Of a stretch of DNA of 64,000 nt, positions 38,621 to 50,000 are shown piece by piece; within the stretch, counting starts at the first letter, position 1; each line of letters begins with the position of its first letter. The notes below the pieces were generated by a model. The model saw only the letters and a program-made list of their open reading frames with translations. It did no database searches and was not told the origin of the DNA. The stretch covers positions 4,646,102-4,710,101 of the forward strand of contig NC_085055.1 of assembly GCF_963662255.1 (NCBI RefSeq), written 5' to 3'. The position numbers and the translations under genes are program-made. This DNA is from Cinclus cinclus (Eukaryota; Chordata; Aves; Passeriformes; Cinclidae).

Positions 38621-38903
38621 CTGGATCCGAACTGAATTCCCTCCAAAGCCTCCAGGAATGATGCAAATGCTGTGCTTGGGCATTAATCCATGGGAAACCA
38701 TGAGCTCCCAGCACCGTGCTGTGGATGCAGCTGTCTCTGGAGCCTTTCAGAGAGGACTTCTGAGGCAGCACCACTGCTCTGGGGTGCAGATGCCCCACGA
38801 GTGGGTGAAGTGGAGAGATAAGCGGGTGAGGACACGCCAGCAGCAGCGCAGGATCTCCCGGCACAGCTCCAGCTCCGAGGCGCTTCCTCTTTCCAACGTC
38901 ACT
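38621..38903 (-). other. Candidate unannotated exon in a CpG-dense patch
   Basis: On the minus strand a 283 nt segment lies between an acceptor-like AACACCAG (AG at 38905-38904) and a perfect CAG|GTAAGT donor (exon end 38621). One frame (the one starting at 38903) is open across the whole segment, about 94 codons. About seven CpG dinucleotides cluster within 38795-38900, unusual for this neighbourhood. The translation, starting SDVGKRKRLGAGA, is not a protein I recognise. The polypyrimidine tract is weak. It could be a lncRNA exon, a regulatory element or chance. Confidence 0.2.
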
Positions 38904-41400
38904 CTGGTGTTACACGGAAGGACCAACAGCAAGTGGTTCATGGCCTTTTTCTCTTCTTTTATAATAAGAATATTTTGATTATTATTGTTTTAAATGTAGG
39001 AAGAAGTAACTTTTTATCTTGGAGAAAAAGAATGTATAATATTCCTGCATCTGAGCTTACTGAATGGAAAAATCTCCTTCAGTTTTCAGAAAACCAGGCA
39101 AAGCTAGGAGCCTGGCCAGCCATTCTTCATCAGTTTTCGAAGATCTGTGAATGTGAGGACATTTTCACAACTTTAAAAGTGGGTGAGTGGAGGCAGGCAA
39201 ATGAGGGACTGCATAGTGAAGGCTGAGGAAAAGGTGCTTCAGGATTGCAAGTGCTGGCTCAAAACACCCAGCCCAGGTACAGCATGCTCCTCTGGTATAA
39301 AACCACTGGGGGTTTTCAAATTTGGTGCTAAAATATCTCGACAGGATGGCTCTGCTTCTCTTCTGCTGACTCTGATGCCTGTCTGGTCCCAAGAGAGCCA
39401 GGTGCTCACAGCATCTGCTCCCACAGAGCACAGCCAGTGCGAGGAGGCTTCCTGGGAACAAACTGAGGAGGGAGCAAACTCCACAATCATTGAGCAAGAC
39501 AGTTGTGGCATATTTAGGGGTCCAAATACTGATTTTTGTGCAAACAGGTGGCAAGTCGGAATATTTCTTATAAAATCTTCAGAAGTGTTTCAATCTCGGT
39601 GTTGGGAAGGTTGTCTCATCTTTATTCTGAATGGCTTGTGTTTTCCATTTCCTTTTTCTTTTGATGGGCTGAACCCACAGAGCAAAGCTCTCCTTAAGCT
39701 CCAGTAAGGATGAAAAGGAATGGTGAGATCTTCTGGGAGAGATCTAAGTGGAAAGCCACCTGGAAACAGAGTAGTGGAGGAAAGAAAAAAAAGTGACTCT
39801 TAGGTTTATTGTATTCAGGTTGGTATTTATATTAGTGATAATATTTAGTGACTGTTTGAAGGTCAGTATTTGTTTCAGCAAACTTGCTATCAGTGAGCAG
39901 CTGAGTCATTCTGCCTTGTGCACACGGGGAGAAGCATCCTCATGAAACTTCATGGCTTTTTCATGTTTTCACCCCCAATCCTGCTGCATTTTTAAAGCAC
40001 TGAACACACGATGCTGCTCATTACCCTACTCCTCTGGCTTGCTGAAAACCCAGCCTGGCCTTTCTGCACTGCAAACATCAGCCTGGAACCTTTTAACCTG
40101 CCAGTGACACACGCTGCTGATTTTTGGGAGGCTCCTTGTAACTCCAAAGTCGTGAGCTTTCCATCTTTTGAAAATCAGGCTTTAGAAGGATGTTGTAAAA
40201 GGAACACGTTTGCCTTCTGATGGCAAAAAAAAACCAAACCAAAACCAGGGTTTCCTTCAGGATATTACACACCCCCCATTCAAATAGGGTTGTTTAGGGT
40301 GGTACCACTATTTATGACTTTGCTGATGGAGACAGCACTCACACAATGATAGTCTGGGCAAAGGCTGGTTTTAATTAGGAACACTAAGAGTCCTTAATTG
40401 ACCAAGGACAGTACTGAGTCACTGCACCCAGAACAGTACTGGAGATTGCTTAGGGCCATGGGGTTCAGTCCTTCCTTTAAAATTTTTTCCTAAGACTGTT
40501 CCTCTGGGAGGAGGAAGCCAGTGGGGTGTTTGGCATCACTGGTCCAGCAGGAACCACAAACGTGTCTGATCAGAGGCTACAGAGGAGGATTTTGTGGTCT
40601 CTTAAGAACAAGCATGCTGAAATTTACTTCAGTGGAGACACACAGCTGAGGAGGGCATTTCTAACATTCTCACCCAGTCCCAAAAACACTTAATTTAACA
40701 CCAGCCAGCCCTTTAATCACCACTTTTGCTTGGGATGTTGTAGTTCTGTGAAAGTGGAAGCAGTGCCCTCAGGCACTGACCTCAGATGCTCTCCCCTAAC
40801 TCTGCACAGAGCTGTGACTGGGTAGGAGCTGTGCTGAGAAGGATGCTTTGCCCCTTACTACATTCCCTCCCTGCTCCCAGTTTGCTGCAGCAAGGTTTAT
40901 CCTTTCCTCACTCATGGGAAGAGGAAGCCTTTAGAAAGATGCAACAAACCCTGGTTCCGGGTTTGAGGGAAGATAAATTGTCTTGTGGGAATTGTAGTCC
41001 CAGGAAACATGATTTTACAGCCTTCCTGGGAAGGTGAGCCAGGAAAACTGGCAACCTGCAGCTGTTTCCATAGCCCCAGTGCTATGGAAATGTATTGAGA
41101 AAGAGAAAATGTATTGAAATTGAGGGAAATTTTTATAGGCAACTCTGCTCGGAAATTAGCAAGCTCCAGTAGGAAAACTTGAACATGTTTAGGAGAGTTA
41201 GATACCAAGAAAGAAACTCTTTCTGCCATGATGAGAATTGGAAAAGGGTGGTATTTCTTGGAGTCTCTAGTCATAGGGAAACTAGCCTTGGGGTTCCATG
41301 GGAGGTTTGAAGGCTGCTTGAGAGCCAGGTACAGATGAGCCCTTATGGCTTAACAGGCATGAAAACGTTCTGCCAGAGCTGAAGAAAGTAAGTTTGCAAA

Positions 41401-41682
41401 ATGGAGATGGAAAGTTTGGATTCCAATCTGCACCAGCCTGGAAGAGGAGAAGAGCTGCTCTTCCTGCTGCTTTTGCCTGGGGATGAGTTGCAAGGCAGAG
41501 CAGAAATACAGATACAGCTGGAAGAAGAACTCCTTGGTACAAACGAAGAATTACTGACAGAAAGCGCACAGCGGTTGTTTGTGGTTTGCAGAAGCCACCG
41601 CAGTGTTTGCAGGCTGAAAGAGGCAGAGGAAGTGTTTCTATGGACTGAAGAGCTGAACCCAGCACAGGCATCAGGCTGGTAA
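41401..41682 (+). other. Unrecognised 93-codon open reading frame
   Basis: The ATG at 41401 opens a frame starting MEMESLDSNLHQPGRGEELL that ends with TAA. It is acidic and leucine/glutamate-rich through the middle (QIQLEEELLGTNEELLTESA), which could form an amphipathic helix. The minus strand is also open over the same region (41282-41671 and 41343-41711), which weakens the case for coding. No family is recognised and no splice context was established. It may derive from an old mobile element or be chance. Confidence 0.15.
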
Positions 41683-43811
41683 ATCAGAGAGCAAACACTG
41701 CGCATACCCACAGCTTCAAATGCTGTTATAGGGAAAGTAATTTATATTCTTGTTCTGGAAAAGACTATTATGTCCTTGTTTGTGAGGAGAAATGCTGTCC
41801 TGTGGCTATGCAAAATTCTGCACATCATGTTCTGTGGAAAGCCTAAATGCATTATCCAAAAGTCCTGGAGCCCACTGGGAGATCCACCACCTTCCATCAC
41901 CCGGCTCAAGCCCACTTGCATAGCCAGCAGCCCTGCACACTGTTCCCCCTGGGGCTGTGCCTGGCCCTGGCTCGGCGCTCTACACATCCCAGGGGCCCAG
42001 GCTGTTGCTAGAAAGTCATATTTGTGTACAAACAACTCAGCTGGGGCAGGCTTGGTTTCAGCACTGACGTTGGCCCACGTGTGGCAGCTGCAGCGCAGCC
42101 TCTGCAACCTCTCTGAGCTGGGTTAGAGGGCTTGGTTGAAAAACTGCCATTCCTTTTCCTGCTCTGGTGGTTTGGGGTGCAGCATCAATGCAAGTGCTGC
42201 ACTCACCAGCTGAACACTAAATAACTGGAAATAATAACCACTGAAGACATTTATGAGCTGAATGAGGCCCTAGGACAATAAAGGAAGCTTGGCGGTAGCT
42301 CATTCATTACCATCTGCACATATTAGCAGTAAAGCTGACACCAGCACTCAGAACCACAGGCCTACAAAGACCTCTTAACATTATTTTCTGCTTTTACAAA
42401 TTTAATTAGCTCTTTCCCCCTCAAGCAGCAAAATACAAAAATATTTTTTTCCAAGTAATATAGCCATTTACTAGGCAAAGAAGTGAACACTAAAGCAGGA
42501 AAAACTGTATTAGAACTGTTCTCATTTTCTACATGGTCATTTTGGCAATCGTTTCTTCTCTGAAAGGAGCAGTCATTTTGTTCAGTGTCATAACTCATGG
42601 GCTTCTAAACCAGAATGTTGATGGATGGAGTCTCAAAAGATGGAATTTAATCTGATTTCCCACATCCTTCTCTGGCTCTACTAGGCTGCTGTAAGTTTAG
42701 ACAGGAATAGTCATAATTTCTGTTTCAAGAGTAAGATGTAGTAACCTCTGGTCCTCCTTCCCCACAGCTGGCAGTTTCACAGGGCTCTTGCAGTTTTGGG
42801 AGGGGGCATTTTGCCTTGTAGGACAGCACTGAGCAGAACTGTAAGAAAAACTTATCAGAATAAGATAACACCTCACAGCCCAGCAGCACCTCCCTGACAG
42901 AACTCAGTGGTTACTCTCCAGTAATCAGTGCTGGCCTGAGCAGCCTGGTCCAGCTGCTGTTGACATGAGGGCTTTGGGACAGCTGTAGCCAGCCCCTGGG
43001 TGTTCCCAGATAACAAAGAGATAGCAGTGTGCTGCAGGAGCCCTCATTCAAGGTCTGGGTTTAGCCAGCAGTTCACATTGGTATGTGTTCATTCCTGCAG
43101 GGAGATAATCTCTGTGCTGCTAAGGCAGATTTTGGTTTCTAGAACAATCTGGTAATGGAGCTATTATTTTTGTTAATTATGCTGTCCAAACAGAACCTTG
43201 TGGACCTGATTTTCTGCTATTAGAAAGAGAAAGATAATCATACCAGCATACAAATGACAAGATTGAGTAAAGACTCAGCTATTGTTCCAACAGTTCAGCC
43301 TGTCTTTCCCAAAAAGAAAATGAATCACATATCCCATGACACTATCCCACCACGCAGTTTTCCTGGGATCCTGGATTTCCTAATACTGTGACGCCTGATC
43401 CCAGTTTGTGGTGAATAAAGGGATGTTAACTGACCAGTTATTCAGTCTATCATCTCAGGGATGGCATTATACCTTCCCCATGCACAAAACCCTTAAGCTC
43501 AGTAAGCCTTACCAGTCTCACTCCTGAGCTTTACAGAATCCTTACTAAGATAGAGAGGATACCAACCTTTCACCCATAATAAGCTTTCAAAGATGAATAT
43601 TCCTATTACAGCATACCCTGGGGGAATTTGTTACTTGCCCAGCAATACAGAATGCACTTCTACCATCAGATATATTTTTGATACATAGGGGCCTGGAAAC
43701 CCTGCTCATCTGTGCTGTCTGTCCCCTCACCAGGCTGCATTTGGGAATAAGTCATTCCTGTGTTTAGACTGAAAGCATGGCGAGATCCCTGTCAGATCCC
43801 TGTGTGCAAGA

Positions 43812-44048
43812 CAGGACAAGGGGGAACAGTTTAAAACCAAAAAAAGGAGAGATTTAACCTATATATTACAAAAAGGTTCTTTGTGGGGGTGATGAGGCCC
43901 AGGTACAGGTTGCCCAGAGGAGCTGTGGCTGCCCCATCCCTGGAAGTATCCAGGGACAGGTTGGATGGAGCTTGGACCTGTCTGGGACAGTAGAAGTTGG
44001 AAGGAGATGATCTTTAAGATCCCTTTCAACCCAAACCATTCCGTGACA
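43812..44048 (+). mobile_element. CR1 retrotransposon 3' fragment (plus strand)
   Basis: The plus strand reads the CR1 sense sequence: GGACAAGGGGGAACAGTTTA, a GGTTGCCCAGAGGAGCTGTG block, CCCCATCCCTGGAAGTATCC, then GATGATCTTTAAGATCCCTT and CAACCCAAACCATTCCGTG at the 3' end. It is opposite in orientation to the other two copies. The minus-strand frames 43859-44363 partly derive from it. Confidence 0.9.
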
Positions 44049-47000
44049 TCCAGAGTGAGCGGGACCAAGCAATAGAAGACTCACCAGCACCTCATCCCCC
44101 ACTGCATCACCTCCATCCTGGGGACACTCTGGGTTTGCCTTCCAGCAGTGCAGGGATGGAGAGCACACAGACACTTTTTGCTTTACACAATAAAACAACC
44201 AAAAGGCTCCAGCTCTGCCTTTCTTCGACAGAAGGGCAGCCAGAGAACTGCCCTCTCCCACGAGACTGGTGCTCAGCCTATGAAATAATACAGGCTGGCC
44301 TTTTCTTTGCAGCTGTATTGTTTTAGAGCTTGGAAAATAGCAGCAGGCTGAGCAATGAGTCATCTGTCACTAGATGGGGTTAAAGTAATTTCCGTTTTCT
44401 GTTGCCATGGGGAAATCAACGTCCTAAGATTTGTCCTTTCTCCCACTCAAACACGTGGGAGTAGAAAGCCTGAAACCCAGCAGGACTAAACATTTTTAAA
44501 ATTATTTTTTATAGATTTTTTTTGTCCCCTTATAAACAAACTTCCATCCATGGCCTTGCAGCTGTCAGTCTGTTCCCGGAATCATCCAGTTAACAATGTC
44601 ATTCCCCTTGGATTGCAAAAAATCCAGAAGCAGAGTTAAGTAAATATTTGATATTCATATAGGAGTTGCTTCATGTTATCACTTGAAGAGTCTCTTTTTC
44701 TTGTAGAGTTTTACATGTGCATTCAAGGGGGAATTACAAACTTGGTATTATCCAAATAAAGTTGAAACTTAGAAGGAAAAGTAAATTAAAGTAGCTGCTT
44801 CCCCAGCATATAGTGTCAGGATATAGTGACTAATAGAAACAGGAAAGAGGAAATTGCAGTAAATACCGTTTAAAAACCTTGCTAATGTATAGTTTACATG
44901 AGTAGCAGCACAGCAACATCTAGTGTTGATCAGGAATATAGCTGGAAGTTAACACATGCTTTGTTAATGGGATTTTGAAGAAATTAAGTGTTTCCTGTAC
45001 CATGACACCACTGCCCAGCCTCAGCTCCTTCTCCCCTGTGTTCCCTACTGAGTCAGCTCCATGTCACTGCCTGGGTTAGCTCTGCAGAAGTGCAGTCACC
45101 TGGGAATGCTCCTGGTCTGCCTGGATCATCAGGAGAATCACTGGGCTTCTACTTAAGCACCAGCTCAATAGAGCTACAGATTTAAATGTGTTCCAGCACA
45201 ACAGTGGCCAAAACTTTTAGCATCTAAACTGAAATTAAGAAAGTTATTCCTGCCTTGGAGCTGATCCAGTTACCAGTAAACACTGCAGTCAAACTGGCAG
45301 AGCACTCAAAGTTACTTTCCCTAGAAATGGGTGTACAAGTGTAAAGTTGCCACTATAAGTGGTGTCTTAGAATAGGCCCTGCTTTCACCCTGCTCTATTT
45401 CCCCACAAATGCAAGGATTGCTGTATTACGCACAGTTTAAGACAATCTATAAAAAGAAATTGAGGTACATATCTCATGTAGACACCTCTTTTTATTTAAA
45501 ACACACCTGAGGCTCAAAGTTAAGTTCTTGCTACTTAATTCTTCTGTAGGTACACGCTATGGATGACCATTCCTTCAGTTTTGATTACTTAAATTTAACT
45601 AAACTAATCAAGTCTAACTTAATATTAGTTTAGTTTTTTTGTTTTTAATTTTCAATTACTTTATTAAACTCTCACAGATTTGTTTTTTCATATAAACAAA
45701 CCTTTACACCAAGTTTCACTTTAAACTATTTAAATGACATAACTTGTCTACTTAGATTACAGCTCCAACTACATGAAGTTCGCTTCATCTTCAGTAAGAT
45801 AATGTCCTTTAGGTTTTCTCAAACAAAACAAAATTAATGACTGGCTGCTTTCCAAGTCCAGCTGCCTTGCAACTCCCTGTGAACAGATTTTTTTGTCACA
45901 TTTAAGTTTATTACATGATCTAATTAGCGTAACTGTGTAGGTGCATGGAATGCACTGGAGGAGAGGAAGGAACACAAGTGTACAAAATTCTGTTATATAG
46001 TTTGCTATGGGAACACAATTCTTGCAGAAACCTGGATCACACTCTGGATTTTTTTCAGCAGTATTTTGGGAGTGAGCAGTTAGGAAAGGAAAAAGAAAAA
46101 ACATTCAAGTTTATCACAGAGAACGGGGCCAAGAGCAGGAAAGTCTGACTATCAGCTGACTTTTGTGCTTAGAAATACAATCACAATTTAGAAAGGTATT
46201 AATTCTATACTCACATTTGCTGCTTTTGCCTCAAGAAAAAAAAAATCAGCAGAATTCAATGCCTGACTGAAAGCGAGGACTTGAAGTTTGTCAGCTGCAC
46301 TGCAAGGCTTATTCAAAATCAGAATGAAATGCAGCCTTATAATGAATAGCAAGAAAATACAGATTGTTACCCACTCTGGCCTTGAAAAAGGCATCAGGGT
46401 GTCTCTCAGAAACATACAGCCAGACCTGAGATCAGAGCTCTGCTTCATGTTATTAAGACATTCACACCACCCTAACAAAATTAAACAAGCAGCTCAGTAA
46501 CATGAAGCGAGATCAGACTCTTTCTTCCCCCTGCATGCATGAAATGACATTTTAAAGTGATGTGTGATCTTTCAGAGCTTGTAAAGGGGTCAGGCACCAA
46601 GCACATCTGGCATGCTGATCCTCTCATTCAGGGGCATGAAGTCATCCTCCAATCTGCATTGCTGAGTCAAGAATGTGCAATTTTCCTCATGTCACTTTAC
46701 TGACTTGCACACTGAACAGACATTAGTGGTAATTTCATTGAAGATCAGGCACATTTACGAAAATTGCAAGCCCTGCTAATTGTGTTTTAATTTAACTAGA
46801 AATAAAACAGTGCTTGGTAAAGGGGGCTGGTATTATTTGAACCACACAGCCCACTGCACTCAGCCATAAATCAGCTCAGTGCTGGATTCCTCCTGATAGG
46901 ATCAATTTGGTATGAAGGGATCTTCAGAAGGGTAAGTTTAATTACAAAATTTGCCACCCTGCTTTCCCCAGCATGCAGAGGGGACACTGTCATCTCAGCA

Positions 47001-50000
47001 ACCCAAGGTGCCACCACTATGCACACAGGCTTGGCCTGAAGCACTGTCTTCCCATTCCAGTCTGCTTTAGGAGAAACAGGATATGTTCTTGGCCCCCAGT
47101 GTCACCCTGGCTGATGGCAGTATCCAGCTGCAGCTGACACATCTGAAATGAGTTTGAGGATAGGATTGCAGATGATCAAGTACACAACTGCTTTGGCTCT
47201 TGCAATCAAAATATTCCCTGTGGCAGGTAGGAAGAAACAGTGCTCCAGCTATGGGAGGTGTCCCACTCTAATCCCTCTGAAACCAAAGCCCTTTTCTCAC
47301 TGTGCCCAGGAGAAAAGCCTCAGAGTGACCTCCCACCTTCAAAGCATCTCTCAAGGGTCCCAGAGCCTTTTTCTCTCATATTTGGGTCAAAGAAAGGCAC
47401 CAACAGCTTTAGGTGTATGATCCATTTATTTCAAACTACCAGCTAGAGCCTATTCCCTCTAAGCCAACTCCTTACACACACATTACACCAATAACTGTCC
47501 TGAGGGAAGGTGGCCCTGTGCAGGAGGTCACATCCCTGTCCTGCAAAGCCTGCATTCATGCTGGCTCAGATCAGTGCTGGGAATAACCCCTCAGCTGCTG
47601 TCAGCAAGTCCTGTCTCTCTGCACTGGGAAGCAGTCTCTCCTTTTGGGGAGAGAGGCTACATTGCAATTCAGAAATCACAGGACAGGCTTTCTGCAGCTG
47701 ACAGGAAGAGCAACGCATTCGGAAAAAAAAAAACAAGAAACCCAAACATTCCTGGGGGTGAAGGAGCCTTATTCACCAGAGTGTAAAACCTTCTGTTTCT
47801 GTAGGAACATCTGAAGACAAACAGAATAGTGCTTGCGGTGCCAGGTAAACAACTCTTGCATGCCATGGCTACAGTCTCTAAGGAGCTGCTGTTTATTATG
47901 AGCCATCCCTGCTTCAACACTAGTGACAAACCCTCCCTGCAAATCCAGAGGGAGGGGCTCACAAGGAAGGGAAGAGCTTTTATAGAGTTGCCAGAAGGAT
48001 ACTTATTTCCTTTGGGATTATAAAAATCTTTTTTCCCTCTGGATTTTTGCCTTTTCCCCTGTGGTTTTTCATATAAGCTCAGTTTCTTTGGATGAAGTCT
48101 CATCAGACCCATTTAGAACAGACCTGTGGTAGGCAGAACAAAAGTGTTATCAAAGGAAAGATGTTAGTGAACCTACAGAGGCATTAAAAAGTCAACTATG
48201 TCTGAATTATTTATTTCCTAGTTTCTGTGAACTATATTTATACAGAGAAATGCTTGGAATTACATGGAACTAAAGCAAGAGTCTCCCTGGAGGCTCTTGA
48301 TAAGATTTAAATTTGCAGTAAATATTGGCATATTGATTATTATCATGACCTGCTGATTTTTAATTTCCCTTCCCAGAGAACCCCAAACCATCTCATTCTT
48401 ACCTGGATTTGGATCATTGAAAGGGTATAAATGTAAATTAGGATCACCCAGGTTGTGCTGGTTGTTAATGTGATTATTGTTTAGTGCTTTTCTTTGGTCC
48501 TTTGCCTAAGTTTTTGCATTCCCAAAGGAATACTTATATGATGCAGTGAGACAAGCACAACAAGCTTTAAAGAGTAAAAGCTCAGGTAGGCACATTGCTG
48601 GGGAATCCTCATCCTCCTCACTGAGGGTACAATACACACCTGGTGCCTCCTGCTGGAAACTGGCTCTTTGCCCTGCATAAAAGCTGATGAGGTTTTTGGA
48701 ACCCCCACAACTGAAGCAGTTCAGAGGGGCTGGTGATCCTGTGGCAACAGGGGAAGCCCTGAGGAGGCAGAGTCAAAGTGGGGGTTGAAGGAATGGTGCA
48801 TCTTCTCCCCCCCATCCCAGCAGCTGGAGAAAGATCTCCAGAGGAATCCTACTCTTGGTTTTGCAGGGGGTTTGATGTTATTCTTGTGATTTCAGTGCAG
48901 TGGTTTAGTCAGGGGGTTTTATACTCATGTATTCCCACCACCTAACTGGTAAGCCTTGACACAGCTCATTCTTTTCTTTTTAATCCAAAAGGACCAAAAA
49001 AAAAAAAAAAAGTCTTGTCGAGGCACTGTCATTTCTGCTGCCCTCATACCAAAGACTTGACTGCAGTACTTTATGGCTTCCCTACCCTTCCATCAACCTT
49101 GGGATGTTTATTTTTCTTCAAACTTAGCTGTTTACAGCATGCTAACAAGAACTGAAAATCTTTTAACATTGCTATTTGTTTACTGAAGACATCAAAGCCT
49201 TTTTTCCCACGAGCCTCTTTGAGCCAGTACAATCTGCAAACAGCCGTGCAACACCGAGGTGTGTTTTGTCCCCCAAAATAAAACCACAGTGCACTGTGAA
49301 GATACAGATATTTTCTCATCTCAGGTTCTAAATTTAGCACTGCTTCATCCCCCATTCCTCAGCTCCTCAAGCTGTTTGTCCCCATCCCAGAGCCCTATAG
49401 TTCCAGCAAACCTGCCAGCTGCCTTCCAGTTGGGTGGAGGAACACATTGCCAACGTGGACTGTGGCAGGGATGGCAGCTAATCTAAAACAAATATTTTGC
49501 AACATGTATGAGCAGAAGCATTTTCCCGTTTCGCTCTGATGGCCAAGATGTTAACAGGAAGCAGCGCTCCATTATTTAGTGTTAGGTCCTGTCAGCTTTC
49601 AGTTCAGACACAGCCTGTGGGTGCTGGGAAATACACAGTGAAGGAAATGACAGATGTTGGCAGCAAAATAAATAACAAGAGCTGCTGAAAATAAAGTCCT
49701 AAGAAGCACTGGTGTATCCTTTTTATGGATTTCCTAGATGCATTGAGGCTATTTTAAGGCAGACTGAACTCCCACTCCTTACAGTGTAAACAGGATTATT
49801 CCCTCTGTGGGACATATGGCAGCCTAAACATCATCATTTGTGCATCGCTGGTATTTCCCAGTCATGTTTCAAGTGCTACCTCGCCCTAAATGTGTATCCC
49901 ACCATTCAGAGCTTCCCAGCAGCCTTCGGGAGTGTTAAGCAGTGCCAGTACATCCCAAAAACATCTCCATGGAGGACGACCCAAAGCCTGGCCATGGAGA

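Larger units (their letters stand above)
34999..43811. other. Intergenic sequence between CR1 copies
   Basis: No gene is recognised. Points of note are a C12 run (37072-37083), a CpG-dense open segment with a perfect minus-strand splice donor (38621-38903, listed separately) and open frames on both strands at 39165-39707. There is also a 93-codon plus-strand frame at 41401-41682 and an ACTACAATTCCCA motif on the minus strand at 40986-40998. The rest is AT-rich and featureless. Confidence 0.6.

Noticed and set aside
39183..39707. 174-codon plus-strand frame opposite a 129-codon minus-strand frame.
   Set aside because: Both strands are open over the same bases, neither translation is recognisable and no splice or promoter context was found.
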